NCBI GenBank assembly: GCA_021734165.1
Contig: JAIPJL010000012.1
Span: 1 to 43,732, forward strand
Length of the DNA: 43,732 nucleotides
Direction: 5' to 3'
From: a bacterium
GTDB taxonomy: Bacteria > Electryoneota > AABM5-125-24 > Hatepunaeales > Hatepunaeaceae
Positions 36,440 to 43,732 of the stretch are shown in pieces. Every line of letters starts with the position of its first letter. Position 1 is the first letter of the stretch. The notes beneath the pieces were generated by a model. It was not told where the DNA came from. It did no database searches and worked only from the letters and a program-made list of their open reading frames with translations. The translations under genes and the position numbers were made by a program.

Positions 36440-36455
36440 TGGCACAGTACTTGTT
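36440..36455 (+). promoter_or_regulatory. Candidate sigma54 (-24/-12) promoter
   Basis: TGGCACAGTACTTGTT matches the sigma54 consensus TGGCAC-N5-TTGCW except for T instead of C in the -12 GC. The GG and GT doublets are 10 bp apart as required. It is about 55-70 bp before the ATG at 36511, and a sigma54 activator gene lies immediately upstream. The remainder of the 303-bp gap 36208-36510 holds the double palindrome and an ACACGTGT palindrome near 36328. Confidence 0.5.
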
Positions 36456-36510
36456 ATGTCTTATGCAGAACAATCGAGTCCAAATTTAATATTGATGATT
36501 ACGTGGAGTT

Positions 36511-36891
36511 ATGAAACTTCTTTTAATAGAAGATGACAAGCCGTCGCTGCATGCTTTGGAAGCCACCCTGAAGATGCTGGGCTTCGACAGTGAGGCTTTC
36601 AGCGATCCGGAGGAAGCCATTGCCCGATTTCAATCGGGTAATGATTTCGACGTTGTAATTACTGATCTGAAAATGCCTAAGCTAAGCGGAGCTGATGTTC
36701 TGAATAAGATTCGCAGTATGGACTCGATTATACCAATAATCATAATCACAGCGCACAGAGATCATCCTCAACTGAATACCGATCTTGTTTTTTATAAACC
36801 TGTTGATATCAATGCGCTGGTTAAATATCTGAAAAGTTTCAATTCCAGGAAAGTTTCAGATAATTCAAAAACAACTGAGGTTAAAATATGA
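36511..36891 (+). CDS. Single-domain response regulator (CheY-like)
   Basis: This 126-residue receiver has acidic residues Glu7/Asp8/Asp9, phospho-acceptor Asp52 (VVITDLKMP), Thr80 (IIIITAH) and Lys96 (FYKPV), so it is phosphorylatable. There is no output domain, only a ~20-residue polar tail. It is the first gene of the sulfur/anion cluster and overlaps cysC by 4 bp (ATGA). It could be a phosphate relay or sink for the kinase at 38218. Confidence 0.95.
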   Translation: MKLLLIEDDKPSLHALEATLKMLGFDSEAFSDPEEAIARFQSGNDFDVVITDLKMPKLSGADVLNKIRSMDSIIPIIIITAHRDHPQLNTDLVFYKPVDINALVKYLKSFNSRKVSDNSKTTEVKI

Positions 36892-37496
36892 ATGCAACAA
36901 ACATCACTTGGCATGAAAACCATGTTAAGCGTGATGAAAGAGAGAAACTATTAAGTCAGAAAGGTTTGACCATTTGGTTGACAGGACTGCCATCATCCGG
37001 TAAGAGTACTACTGCTTTTACATTCGAGCATGAGTTAATAAAACAGGGGCATCTTGCTTATGTATTAGACGGAGATAATGTTCGTCACGGTCTGAATAAT
37101 AACCTGGGATTTTCGGCTGAAGACAGGGAAGAAAATATTAGGCGAATCGGTGAGGTAGCTCTTCTATTCGCTGATGCAGGAATAATCACCATTACCAGTT
37201 TTATTTCGCCTTACAGAAGCGACAGGGATCGTGCAAGGAAAATACATGATGATAAAGGACTACACTTTATTGAGATTTTCGTGGATACACCAATAGAGAT
37301 ATGCGAGGATAGAGACCCGAAAGGTCTTTACAAGAAAGCCAGAGCGGGTGAACTGAAGGGATTTACTGGTATTGATGATCCCTATGAACCTCCGGTTAAT
37401 CCTGACTATGTGTTGAAAACAGCAGAAAAATCTCCGGAACTCTTAAGTCTGGAGTTAATTGAGTATTTAATAAACAATGGTTTACTAAAGGATTAA
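36888..37496 (+). CDS. cysC: Adenylylsulfate (APS) kinase
   Basis: This enzyme phosphorylates APS to PAPS. The 202 residues contain the P-loop GLPSSGKST (33-41), the [10 protein letters not shown] signature (61-70), the NIRRIGEVA block and FISPYR (105-110), followed by [22 protein letters not shown] and the [12 protein letters not shown] lid. The protein is complete and of normal length. No ATP sulfurylase or PAPS reductase lies in the window, so the substrate must come from elsewhere. Its setting among response regulators and beside a DsrC-like gene is unusual for cysC. Confidence 0.96.
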   Translation: MNATNITWHENHVKRDEREKLLSQKGLTIWLTGLPSSGKSTTAFTFEHELIKQGHLAYVLDGDNVRHGLNNNLGFSAEDREENIRRIGEVALLFADAGIITITSFISPYRSDRDRARKIHDDKGLHFIEIFVDTPIEICEDRDPKGLYKKARAGELKGFTGIDDPYEPPVNPDYVLKTAEKSPELLSLELIEYLINNGLLKD

Positions 37497-37498
37497 GT

Positions 37499-38155
37499 AT
37501 GTGCACACTACAATACAAAAACAAGATATACAACATAGACAGACAGGGTTTTCTACGAGATCTTAATGATTGGGATGAGGATTTCGTCGAGGGAATGGCA
37601 AAGGAGGTTAGCATCAGTTGCGAATTGACCAAAAAGCACTGGGGAGTGATAACTTTTATACGTGATACATTTCTGGAAAATCAAAGATGTCCGTCTGTCT
37701 ATCAAACCTGCCGAATGAACGAACTCCGTTTGGCTGGTCTGAAAGAGTTGTTTCCCACAGGATATCTTAGAGGTGCTTGTAAACTGGCTGGGATTACTTA
37801 CAGGGAGACAGCGGTTTCTGCGAGATGGTTGGGCGAACTGCCTCGTGATGCTGTGCCGGTGCAAACTGAAAAAACTTACAGAGTTGATCTGATGGGATTT
37901 CTAATCGATCCGGATGAATGGGATGAACATTTCTGCACATACAAAGCAAATGAAATGAAGATGTTTGAAAAACCAACTCAAAAACACTGGCAGATAATCT
38001 ACTATCTTCGCGATAGTTACATGAAAAACAAGTTTGTACCGACAGTTTATGAAACTTGTGCAGCAAATGAGATCGAAATCGAAGAACTCGAAAAACTGTT
38101 TCCTGACGGTTTCCACAGAGGCGCTGTCAAGGTAGCAGGATTGCGAGTTAAGTAG
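37499..38155 (+). CDS. Tandem fusion of two DsrC/TusE-like domains without the canonical redox cysteines
   Basis: The 218 residues are two homologous halves (about 6-102 and 126-216). Each starts like DsrC/TusE (DRQGFLRDLNDWDEDF / DLMGFLIDPDEWDEHF), has KKHWGVITFIRD / QKHWQIIYYLRD, and ends LFPTGYLRGACKLAG / LFPDGFHRGAVKVAG. Canonical DsrC carries a conserved Cys in the ACK(I/L)AG segment and a second at the C-terminal tail. Half 1 keeps only the former (Cys94), half 2 has Val210, and neither has the tail Cys. A different cysteine is shared by both halves (Cys71 and Cys187 in YxTCxxNE). It begins 2 bp after cysC. Sulfur-relay chemistry of the normal kind is unlikely; a regulatory DsrC-like role is plausible. 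Confidence 0.85.
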   Translation: MCTLQYKNKIYNIDRQGFLRDLNDWDEDFVEGMAKEVSISCELTKKHWGVITFIRDTFLENQRCPSVYQTCRMNELRLAGLKELFPTGYLRGACKLAGITYRETAVSARWLGELPRDAVPVQTEKTYRVDLMGFLIDPDEWDEHFCTYKANEMKMFEKPTQKHWQIIYYLRDSYMKNKFVPTVYETCAANEIEIEELEKLFPDGFHRGAVKVAGLRVK

Positions 38156-38217
38156 TAACAATTAGTGTAGATATTCACAGATTAACTGAAAAGACATTTT
38201 CGAAGATTTGATTCTAT

Positions 38218-39870
38218 ATGGATACAAAAAGTAAAGAAAAACATCGTTTGTTGATAAGGAAAACAGTAGTCAGATTATCGCTGACCTATCTAGCGCCTTT
38301 CATTTTGCTCACGATTTACTTCCATATTCAATCAAGCAGACTGCTGAACGAGAGTCGTCGTATCCATTTAAGGTCAATCGCTGAACAACAGGCAAATACA
38401 TTAGATCTGTTTTTACGTGAAAGAGTGGTGAACCTCACCAATCTGATCGACAGTCCGAAACTGGAAGTACCACCATCGGGTGATGCTATGCAAAAATATC
38501 TTGTTGATCTGAGAAAGAGTTCGGATACATTCGTCGATATTGGTTTCTTCGATTCATCGGGTCTTCAGGTTGGGTATGCAGGTCCGTTTCCGTCACTGGA
38601 GCGTAAAGATTACAGTATGGAAACATGGTATGTAGAATTGCGAAATAAACCAGATAATTTCATTATCACAGATATATATCTCGGCTTCAGGAAAGAGCCT
38701 CACTTTACCATCGGTGTAAGTCGCATAATTGCGAATCAATATATCGTTATGCGAGCTACGCTTGATCCTAAAAAGATATATGAATACATAACTTCGCTTG
38801 AAGGAACTAATAAAGTCTATACTTCAATAGTTAATAAAGACGGTTATTACCAGGTAGTAACTCAGCATGTCGGAACTTTGCTTGAAGAGTCTTCCATAGT
38901 TCCTCCAATGGAGCCTCGATTTGGGGCTGAAAGGATAAAGATAGGTCAGACCAGCCATGAATACGGTTATTCCTGGCTGCGAACAGCAGATTGGGCTTTA
39001 ACCGTGCAGTGGGCTGACAACAGAGGAACCGGTTTATCACCGGGTCTGGATATTAGAATTATCCTGGTGTCGCTTGCGGTAATTCTGATCTTTTTTTTCA
39101 CAATAGTTTTCCGTGCAAAAAAGCTGGTTCAGTTTCAGGAAGAGAGCATTCAGACAAAATCGCAGTTAGAGCAAGCCGCTAAGTTAGCGTCTGTTGGTGA
39201 ACTCGCAGCAGGTATAGCGCATGAGATTAACAATCCTTTAGCCATAATAAGCGAAGAATCCGGATTAATGAAGGATTTGATGAATCCAAAATACGGTGAA
39301 AATGTTACACAGGAAGAACTTCGTGAACATCTTGATGAAATTCATGACGCCGTTTTTCGCTGTCGTGACATCACTCGAAAGTTACTTGGATTTGTCAGAC
39401 AAACAGACATCAAACTAGCGCCTCACGATGTCCATAAGCTTTTAAACGATGTATTGGATGGTTTTCTAATACGTGAGATGTCTTCATCAGATATAGAATT
39501 AGTGCGCAAGTTTGAAGACCATCTTCCACCGATTGTAACGGATATTAATCAACTGGAGCAGGTATTTCTGAACATCATTAACAACGCATTAGACGCTATC
39601 GGTAAAGGACCGGGTTGCATAACCGTCACAACATCGAAGTCCGATGATCAAATCTATATTGCAATTTCGGATACCGGCGAGGGCATAACTCCTGAAGCGA
39701 TTGATAAAATATTCCTTCCTTTCTTTACTACTAAGGAAGTGGGTAAGGGCACTGGACTGGGATTGCCTGTCAGTTACGGTATCGTAAAGAGTCTAGGAGG
39801 TAAAATCCAGGTTGAGAGCATACTTGGTAAAGGAAGCACTTTTACAATAGTACTTCCATATAGTCAATAG
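38218..39870 (+). CDS. Cache-type sensor histidine kinase
   Basis: The 550-residue membrane kinase has TM1 (about 20-37), a ~235-residue periplasmic sensor with double-Cache features (VDIGFFDSSGLQVGYAGPFP, FTIGVSRII), and TM2 (280-298). A HisKA domain follows with His335 in GIAHEINNPLA, then a HATPase domain with NIINNALDAI, DTGEGI and GTGLGLPVSYG. Everything needed for autophosphorylation is intact. It is 62 bp after the DsrC-like gene and has three receiver-bearing proteins in the same cluster as possible partners. The ligand is unknown; small carboxylates or oxyanions are typical for such domains. Confidence 0.94.
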   Translation: MDTKSKEKHRLLIRKTVVRLSLTYLAPFILLTIYFHIQSSRLLNESRRIHLRSIAEQQANTLDLFLRERVVNLTNLIDSPKLEVPPSGDAMQKYLVDLRKSSDTFVDIGFFDSSGLQVGYAGPFPSLERKDYSMETWYVELRNKPDNFIITDIYLGFRKEPHFTIGVSRIIANQYIVMRATLDPKKIYEYITSLEGTNKVYTSIVNKDGYYQVVTQHVGTLLEESSIVPPMEPRFGAERIKIGQTSHEYGYSWLRTADWALTVQWADNRGTGLSPGLDIRIILVSLAVILIFFFTIVFRAKKLVQFQEESIQTKSQLEQAAKLASVGELAAGIAHEINNPLAIISEESGLMKDLMNPKYGENVTQEELREHLDEIHDAVFRCRDITRKLLGFVRQTDIKLAPHDVHKLLNDVLDGFLIREMSSSDIELVRKFEDHLPPIVTDINQLEQVFLNIINNALDAIGKGPGCITVTTSKSDDQIYIAISDTGEGITPEAIDKIFLPFFTTKEVGKGTGLGLPVSYGIVKSLGGKIQVESILGKGSTFTIVLPYSQ

Positions 39871-39902
39871 AAGCGTTTTAACAACTAAATAGAGGATTTA
39901 AA

Positions 39903-40475
39903 ATGGAATTCAAACAAGTTAAAGAATTGGCGGTGTCGCTTGATGAATACGCCCTCGTTAATGAGAATACTACGTTGGTGGAAGCGCTGAAAAAAATGGC
40001 AGAGTCATCAAAATCCACATTAATATCACACGGACACCAGGCACGGGCTGTGCTCGTAAGCAATCAAGATGGTGAGGTTATTGGTGTATTAGGGCACATG
40101 GATTTTTTAAGGGCGCTTGAACCCAAGTACAACATGCTCGGTGATCTGGAAGTTCTTTCAAGAGCTAAAATCGACACAGAGATATTGGATTCTATGTCAG
40201 AACTGCTTGGATTCTGGAAGGGCAGTCTGGACAACCTGTGCAGACGGGCTGCTGTGATTGAAGTAAAATACCTTATGCACCCAATTAAGGAGTCCATTAA
40301 TGAGGATGCGCCTATTACTGAAGCGATCCATAAAATGATTATATGGCAGGCTATGCGAATTTTGGTAACGAGAAATGAAAAGGAAGTTGTCGGCGTGCTT
40401 CGCCTGGCGGATTTGTTTACTGACGTAGCGGAAAGAATGAGAAAGAAATATAAAGGAAACACTGAAGATGAATAG
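39903..40475 (+). CDS. CBS-pair protein A
   Basis: A 190-residue cytoplasmic protein with two CBS motifs (about 8-75 and 120-185) separated by a ~45-residue helical insert (LGDLEVLSRAKIDTEILDSMSELLGFWKGSLDNLCRRA). CBS pairs bind adenine nucleotides (AMP, ATP, SAM) and gate enzymes or transporters. It is a clear paralogue of the next gene, which it overlaps by 8 bp. Adjacency to the REC-SLC13 transporter gene and to APS kinase suggests sensing of adenylate or APS/PAPS; that is inference. Confidence 0.88.
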   Translation: MEFKQVKELAVSLDEYALVNENTTLVEALKKMAESSKSTLISHGHQARAVLVSNQDGEVIGVLGHMDFLRALEPKYNMLGDLEVLSRAKIDTEILDSMSELLGFWKGSLDNLCRRAAVIEVKYLMHPIKESINEDAPITEAIHKMIIWQAMRILVTRNEKEVVGVLRLADLFTDVAERMRKKYKGNTEDE

Positions 40476-41016
40476 TAAAAAAGTCAAAGATATTATGCTT
40501 CCGCTGGATGAGTATGTTGTTGTTTCTGAGGATGTAAGTCTGTTTGATGCACTTAAAGCGCTTGAAGAAGCACAGGTTAAACTCCCGCCGAATCGACAAC
40601 CGCACCGAGCGGTTTTGGTAAAAGATAGAAACGGGAAGATTGTCGGGAAATTGGGACAACTTGGATTTTTGAAGGCCTTGGAGCCTAAATATACAATTCT
40701 CGGTGATGTTGAGCGACTTTCCAAATCAGGATTGAGCAGTGAATTCATAGACTCCATGATGGAAAACTACAACTTTTGGAGGGATGATCTGACCGAAATC
40801 TTCCACCGAGCGAGAAATATTAGAATTAAACAGGTGATGAAACCTGTTACGGAAAGTATTGATGAAAACTGTTCTCTCGCTGAAACTATACATAAAATAG
40901 TTATGCTGCAGACACTTTCTATTCTTGTTACCCGAAATGATCAAGTGGTTGGAATTTTAAGGCTTTCTGACCTGTTTACGAAAGTTACTGACCTTGTAAA
41001 GTCAGCAAATCAATAA
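40468..41016 (+). CDS. CBS-pair protein B
   Basis: This 182-residue paralogue of the preceding protein has the same layout: VKDIMLPLDEYVVVSEDVSLFDALKAL opening the first CBS motif, RAVLVKDRNGKIVGKLG closing it, the insert LEPKYTILGDVERLSKSGL...NFWRDDLTEIFHRA, and IKQVMKPVTESIDENCSLAE opening the second. Overlap with the upstream gene implies coupled translation and perhaps a heterodimer. It is 27 bp before the REC-SLC13 gene. Confidence 0.88.
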   Translation: MNSKKVKDIMLPLDEYVVVSEDVSLFDALKALEEAQVKLPPNRQPHRAVLVKDRNGKIVGKLGQLGFLKALEPKYTILGDVERLSKSGLSSEFIDSMMENYNFWRDDLTEIFHRARNIRIKQVMKPVTESIDENCSLAETIHKIVMLQTLSILVTRNDQVVGILRLSDLFTKVTDLVKSANQ

Positions 41017-41043
41017 GAAGCCCGAGAGGATTAGACTAAACCT

Positions 41044-43077
41044 ATGCCAAAATTACTTTTAGTTGACGACGAAGATAAATTTCGTATTTCACTTGCCAAA
41101 CGTCTCGAATTGCGAGGCTATGAGTCTGTTGCATTGGATAACGGCGTGGATGCAGTTAAGGTTGTTCGCAATGATCCCGAGATCGACGTGGTTATTCTTG
41201 ACCGGAATATGCCTGGTGTGACCGGAGAGCAGGTTTTACGTGAGATCAAGGAGTTTCGTCCGGAGTTGCAGGTGATCTTCTTAACCGGACATGGGAGCGT
41301 TAAATCAGCGATGGAAGTTGGTAAGCTTGAAGCTTTTACTTATTTGGAGAAGCCCTGTGATCAGGAAAGGCTTATCGAAGCCATAGAAGCCGCTCGCGCT
41401 AATAAAGCTCAAGTTATGGAACGTCTGGAAATTCCACAAGTTGAGAAAGGATCGTTGTTTAAATGGTTCGTCGGTTCTCATAATTCTCGACCAGGTGTGA
41501 TTATTTTTGGTTTGTTGATATTTATCGCTCTTATCCTTATGCCAGCTCCACAGCGGATGAAGGAACTATTGTCCACACCGAAGACTGGTACTACAAATGA
41601 TCTTCATATTGGATATGCATCTTATAATAAGCTTAAAATGGGAGAATCTATCACTGATTACTATGCGCGAACATATAAGGTTGGAACTGAAACAAAATCG
41701 GAAAAGAGTGATTTAAAAATTTATTGTATGACCATTGGTCAGTCCACTTTTCGCGCTAGAGCAATGCTTGGTGTGCTGGTTGTCGCAGCGCTGTTTTGGG
41801 CAACAGGCGCAATGCCTATCGGAGTCACAGCGCTTCTCGTAGGCGTATTCATGTATTTTCTGGGGATTATGGGTCCGGATGACGTTGCTATGGCTTATGC
41901 TAAGGATGCGGTCATTTTTATCTTTGGTGTTTTAACTTTATCCAGGGTCATCAGTAAAACAGGATTGGATCGACGGATAGGTTTGCTGTTGTTAGGACCT
42001 GCTAAATCATTGCCAAGACTTCTGTTTATTTTCCTTCCTTTAATGGCTGTTGCGTGCTCGTTCATTTCTGAGCATGCGCTTGTGGCATTTATAATGCCGA
42101 TGTTCATGCTTGTTTATATAACGTCAATCCAGCAGCAGGGCATAAAAAAAGATCATGCGCTTGCAGTAATATTTGTGTTGTCGCTGTGTTTTGCAGCTAA
42201 TTGCGGAGGTCCTGGATCTCCGGCAGCAGGAGGTCGCAATGCCGTGATGATCGGCATCTTGGCTGATTACGGAGTGGCTCCGACATTTGGTCAATGGGTT
42301 AAGTATGGTCTTCCGTTTGTACCGGTGATGGCATTAGTTATTGGCGGATACTTTTTTCTCGTAATGAGGAGGAAGGTTAAAGTTAAGGAATTAAATGTCG
42401 CATCTATTGTAAGACAGGCTTCGGAAAAAATAGGACCGATGGATCGTAAGGAATACATAACAGCAGCGGTTCTTGTCGGATTGATTTTACTATGGGTAAC
42501 AGCCAGTGATGTGCTCGGAATGGGAGGACCTATCATCCTGGCGCTCGTAGCGCTTAATCTTTTTCGCATTCTTCGCTGGAAAGACGTTACCGGTATTCAC
42601 TGGGAGGTTGTAGCGCTATACGCAAGCGCCTGTGCTATGGGGAAAGGACTTGCAATAACTGGCGCCGCATTATATCTAGCGGATGCTTTCATTGCTATTT
42701 TGCCTGATTTTATGAGTCATGGTACAGGATTGGCGATAGCGACGAGTTTGTTCACCGGTATCACCACAAATTTCATGAGCGACGGCGCTACGGTATCCGC
42801 AATTGGGCCGATAACAGTACCGATGGCAACTATCGCCGATACACCTCCTTTGATGGTTGGTTTAGCGACAGCATTCGCATCATCATTCGCACACATGTTG
42901 ATCATTGGCACACCCAATAACGCAATAGCCTATGCAATGGCTAAAGATCCTTTAACCGGTGAACAATTAGTAACATTAGCAGATTTTTTTAAACATGGTT
43001 CAATCGTATTGCTGCTTTCCTTTGCAGTACTTTGGTTCTGGACGTTTCTCGGATATTGGCAGTGGATAGGGTTTTAG
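41044..43077 (+). CDS. Response-regulator receiver domain fused to an SLC13/DASS anion transporter
   Basis: The 677-residue protein begins with an intact receiver domain (1-125: Asp8/Asp9, phospho-acceptor Asp53, Thr81, Lys103). TM1 lies at about 150-167, a ~70-residue polar loop follows, then the DASS (SLC13) transporter body. Transporter signatures are ISEHALVAFIMPMFMLVY, CGGPGSPAAGGRNAVMIGIL, TNFMSDGATVSAIGPITVPMA and the second hairpin motif GTPNNAIAYAM. The second repeat has SDG where SNT is common, so ion or substrate preference may differ. A cytoplasmic N-terminus fits SLC13 topology, so phosphorylation could gate transport directly. Gene context (cysC, DsrC-like) favours sulfate or another oxyanion as substrate. 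Confidence 0.92.
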   Translation: MPKLLLVDDEDKFRISLAKRLELRGYESVALDNGVDAVKVVRNDPEIDVVILDRNMPGVTGEQVLREIKEFRPELQVIFLTGHGSVKSAMEVGKLEAFTYLEKPCDQERLIEAIEAARANKAQVMERLEIPQVEKGSLFKWFVGSHNSRPGVIIFGLLIFIALILMPAPQRMKELLSTPKTGTTNDLHIGYASYNKLKMGESITDYYARTYKVGTETKSEKSDLKIYCMTIGQSTFRARAMLGVLVVAALFWATGAMPIGVTALLVGVFMYFLGIMGPDDVAMAYAKDAVIFIFGVLTLSRVISKTGLDRRIGLLLLGPAKSLPRLLFIFLPLMAVACSFISEHALVAFIMPMFMLVYITSIQQQGIKKDHALAVIFVLSLCFAANCGGPGSPAAGGRNAVMIGILADYGVAPTFGQWVKYGLPFVPVMALVIGGYFFLVMRRKVKVKELNVASIVRQASEKIGPMDRKEYITAAVLVGLILLWVTASDVLGMGGPIILALVALNLFRILRWKDVTGIHWEVVALYASACAMGKGLAITGAALYLADAFIAILPDFMSHGTGLAIATSLFTGITTNFMSDGATVSAIGPITVPMATIADTPPLMVGLATAFASSFAHMLIIGTPNNAIAYAMAKDPLTGEQLVTLADFFKHGSIVLLLSFAVLWFWTFLGYWQWIGF

Positions 43078-43181
43078 TAACAATTGTAATGAGATTGTTT
43101 TTCTGTAGTCGGACTTGTCTCAAGCCTGACGATAGAACCACTACCCGGTTACACTTAAATACTTTGTAATGGAGTAAAATA

Positions 43182-43670
43182 ATGGACAGTAAAATTAAAC
43201 TTTTGATTGTTGATGATGAGGTTGCATTTCTCAATTCAATTGCGAGACGACTCGAAATGCGTGACTTCGATGTAACCAAGGCTACAAATGGCAAAGAAGC
43301 ATTGGAAGCAGCGCGTAATGAAAAGTTTGATCTCGCTCTCGTTGACTTGAAAATGCCGGGAATGAGCGGTCAGATATTGCTTGAGTTTCTCAAGCAAGAG
43401 CACAAATTTCTGGAAGTCATCATTCTGACAGGACATGGCTCTCTGGATTCAGCAGTGCATTGCACAAAATTAGGAGCTTACAGCTACCTGCCGAAGCCTT
43501 ATGAACTCGATAATTTAATCGAACTTCTCAAGGAAGCTTACCAGGCTCGTTTACGGAAAAAATTTGATAACGATCAAAATAGACTTGAAATGATAACCAA
43601 AATTGCCACGGGCGACAGCGCTCTTGGTATAATGCGACGGCTACGAGATCTGGATAATGAAGAAAAGTAA
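43182..43670 (+). CDS. Response regulator with a short C-terminal extension
   Basis: The 162 residues hold a receiver (1-125) with Asp11/Asp12, Asp55 (LALVDLKMPG), Thr83 (ILTGHG) and Lys105 (LPKPY), plus a ~35-residue charged helical tail with no recognisable DNA-binding motif. The receiver resembles that fused to the SLC13 protein (RRLEMRDF... versus KRLELRGY..., and the shared LTGHGS), so it may be a recent paralogue. It follows by 104 bp and may be the end of the operon; the window stops 62 bp later. Confidence 0.93.
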   Translation: MDSKIKLLIVDDEVAFLNSIARRLEMRDFDVTKATNGKEALEAARNEKFDLALVDLKMPGMSGQILLEFLKQEHKFLEVIILTGHGSLDSAVHCTKLGAYSYLPKPYELDNLIELLKEAYQARLRKKFDNDQNRLEMITKIATGDSALGIMRRLRDLDNEEK

Positions 43671-43732
43671 TTTCACTTTTTATCATAAGCTTTAAGAGTT
43701 AGAAAGTGAAACAGCCCGTTTATCGTTCACGG

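Noticed and set aside
40197-40757. 186-codon minus-strand frame opposite the CBS genes
   Set aside because: It is an antisense shadow of two paralogous plus-strand genes and has no motif of its own.
42717-42917. Minus-strand frames opposite the SLC13 gene
   Set aside because: They mirror hydrophobic helices of the transporter and have no ribosome sites or family features.

Overview
This window looks like a piece of an uncultured FCB-group genome (Calditrichota, KSB1, Marinimicrobia, Zixibacteria or similar). The main evidence is a secreted seven-bladed propeller protein with a C-terminal PNPFN-type sorting domain. Envelope genes (a lipid A-type acyltransferase, an Mla/MCE system, outer-membrane proteins) indicate a diderm. 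Most genes are moderately AT-rich. Several are preceded by AGGAG-like ribosome sites, and TTG/GTG starts occur. No rRNA gene is present, so the phylum is an inference.

Layout. 1-6056, minus strand: the 5' end of ispG, a two-gene AT-rich accessory island (a nuclease-fold-like protein and a zinc-ribbon membrane protein), then an operon der-trpS-glycerophosphodiesterase and tRNA-Gly(CCC). 6114-10843: an orphan D12-type adenine methyltransferase (-), rnhA and trxA (+), a small lipoprotein (+), and the T9SS-type propeller protein (-). 11378-18085, mostly plus: rpsU, cvpA, mutS2 (with a small secreted-protein gene inserted in reverse), a lipid A-type acyltransferase and prfA. 18078-23144: an Mla-like phospholipid transport operon (MCE protein, auxiliary lipoprotein, candidate beta-barrel protein, STAS-MlaE permease, MlaF ATPase). 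23700-29024, minus: an envelope operon (DUF1302-like outer-membrane protein, TetR regulator, MMPL/RND exporter, LolA-like protein) behind a clear sigma70 promoter that carries two identical palindromic operators. 29263-36207: a TtrS-like histidine kinase, inactivated at both its start codon and an internal Trp codon, and a sigma54-activator response regulator. The two are separated by an AT-rich restriction-modification-like pair and about 1.3 kb of palindromic repeats.

The most interesting part is 36440-43670. Behind a candidate sigma54 promoter lie eight co-directional genes: a single-domain response regulator, APS kinase (cysC), a protein made of two fused DsrC/TusE-like domains that lack the canonical redox-cysteine pair, a Cache-type histidine kinase, two overlapping paralogous CBS proteins, a response-regulator receiver domain fused to an SLC13/DASS anion transporter, and another response regulator. 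I read this as a phosphorelay-controlled sulfate (or other oxyanion) uptake and activation system. The gene content is directly visible; the function is inferred.

The window is rich in dispersed palindromic repeats: a composite element in three places (near 485, 23156 and 34326), REP-like hairpins tagged GAATAGCC, a MITE-like element, and short 10-bp-stem hairpins whose stems vary by compensatory changes. These repeats touch genes: one supplies the stop codon of the RND exporter, and one lies against ispG, which has no ordinary start codon.
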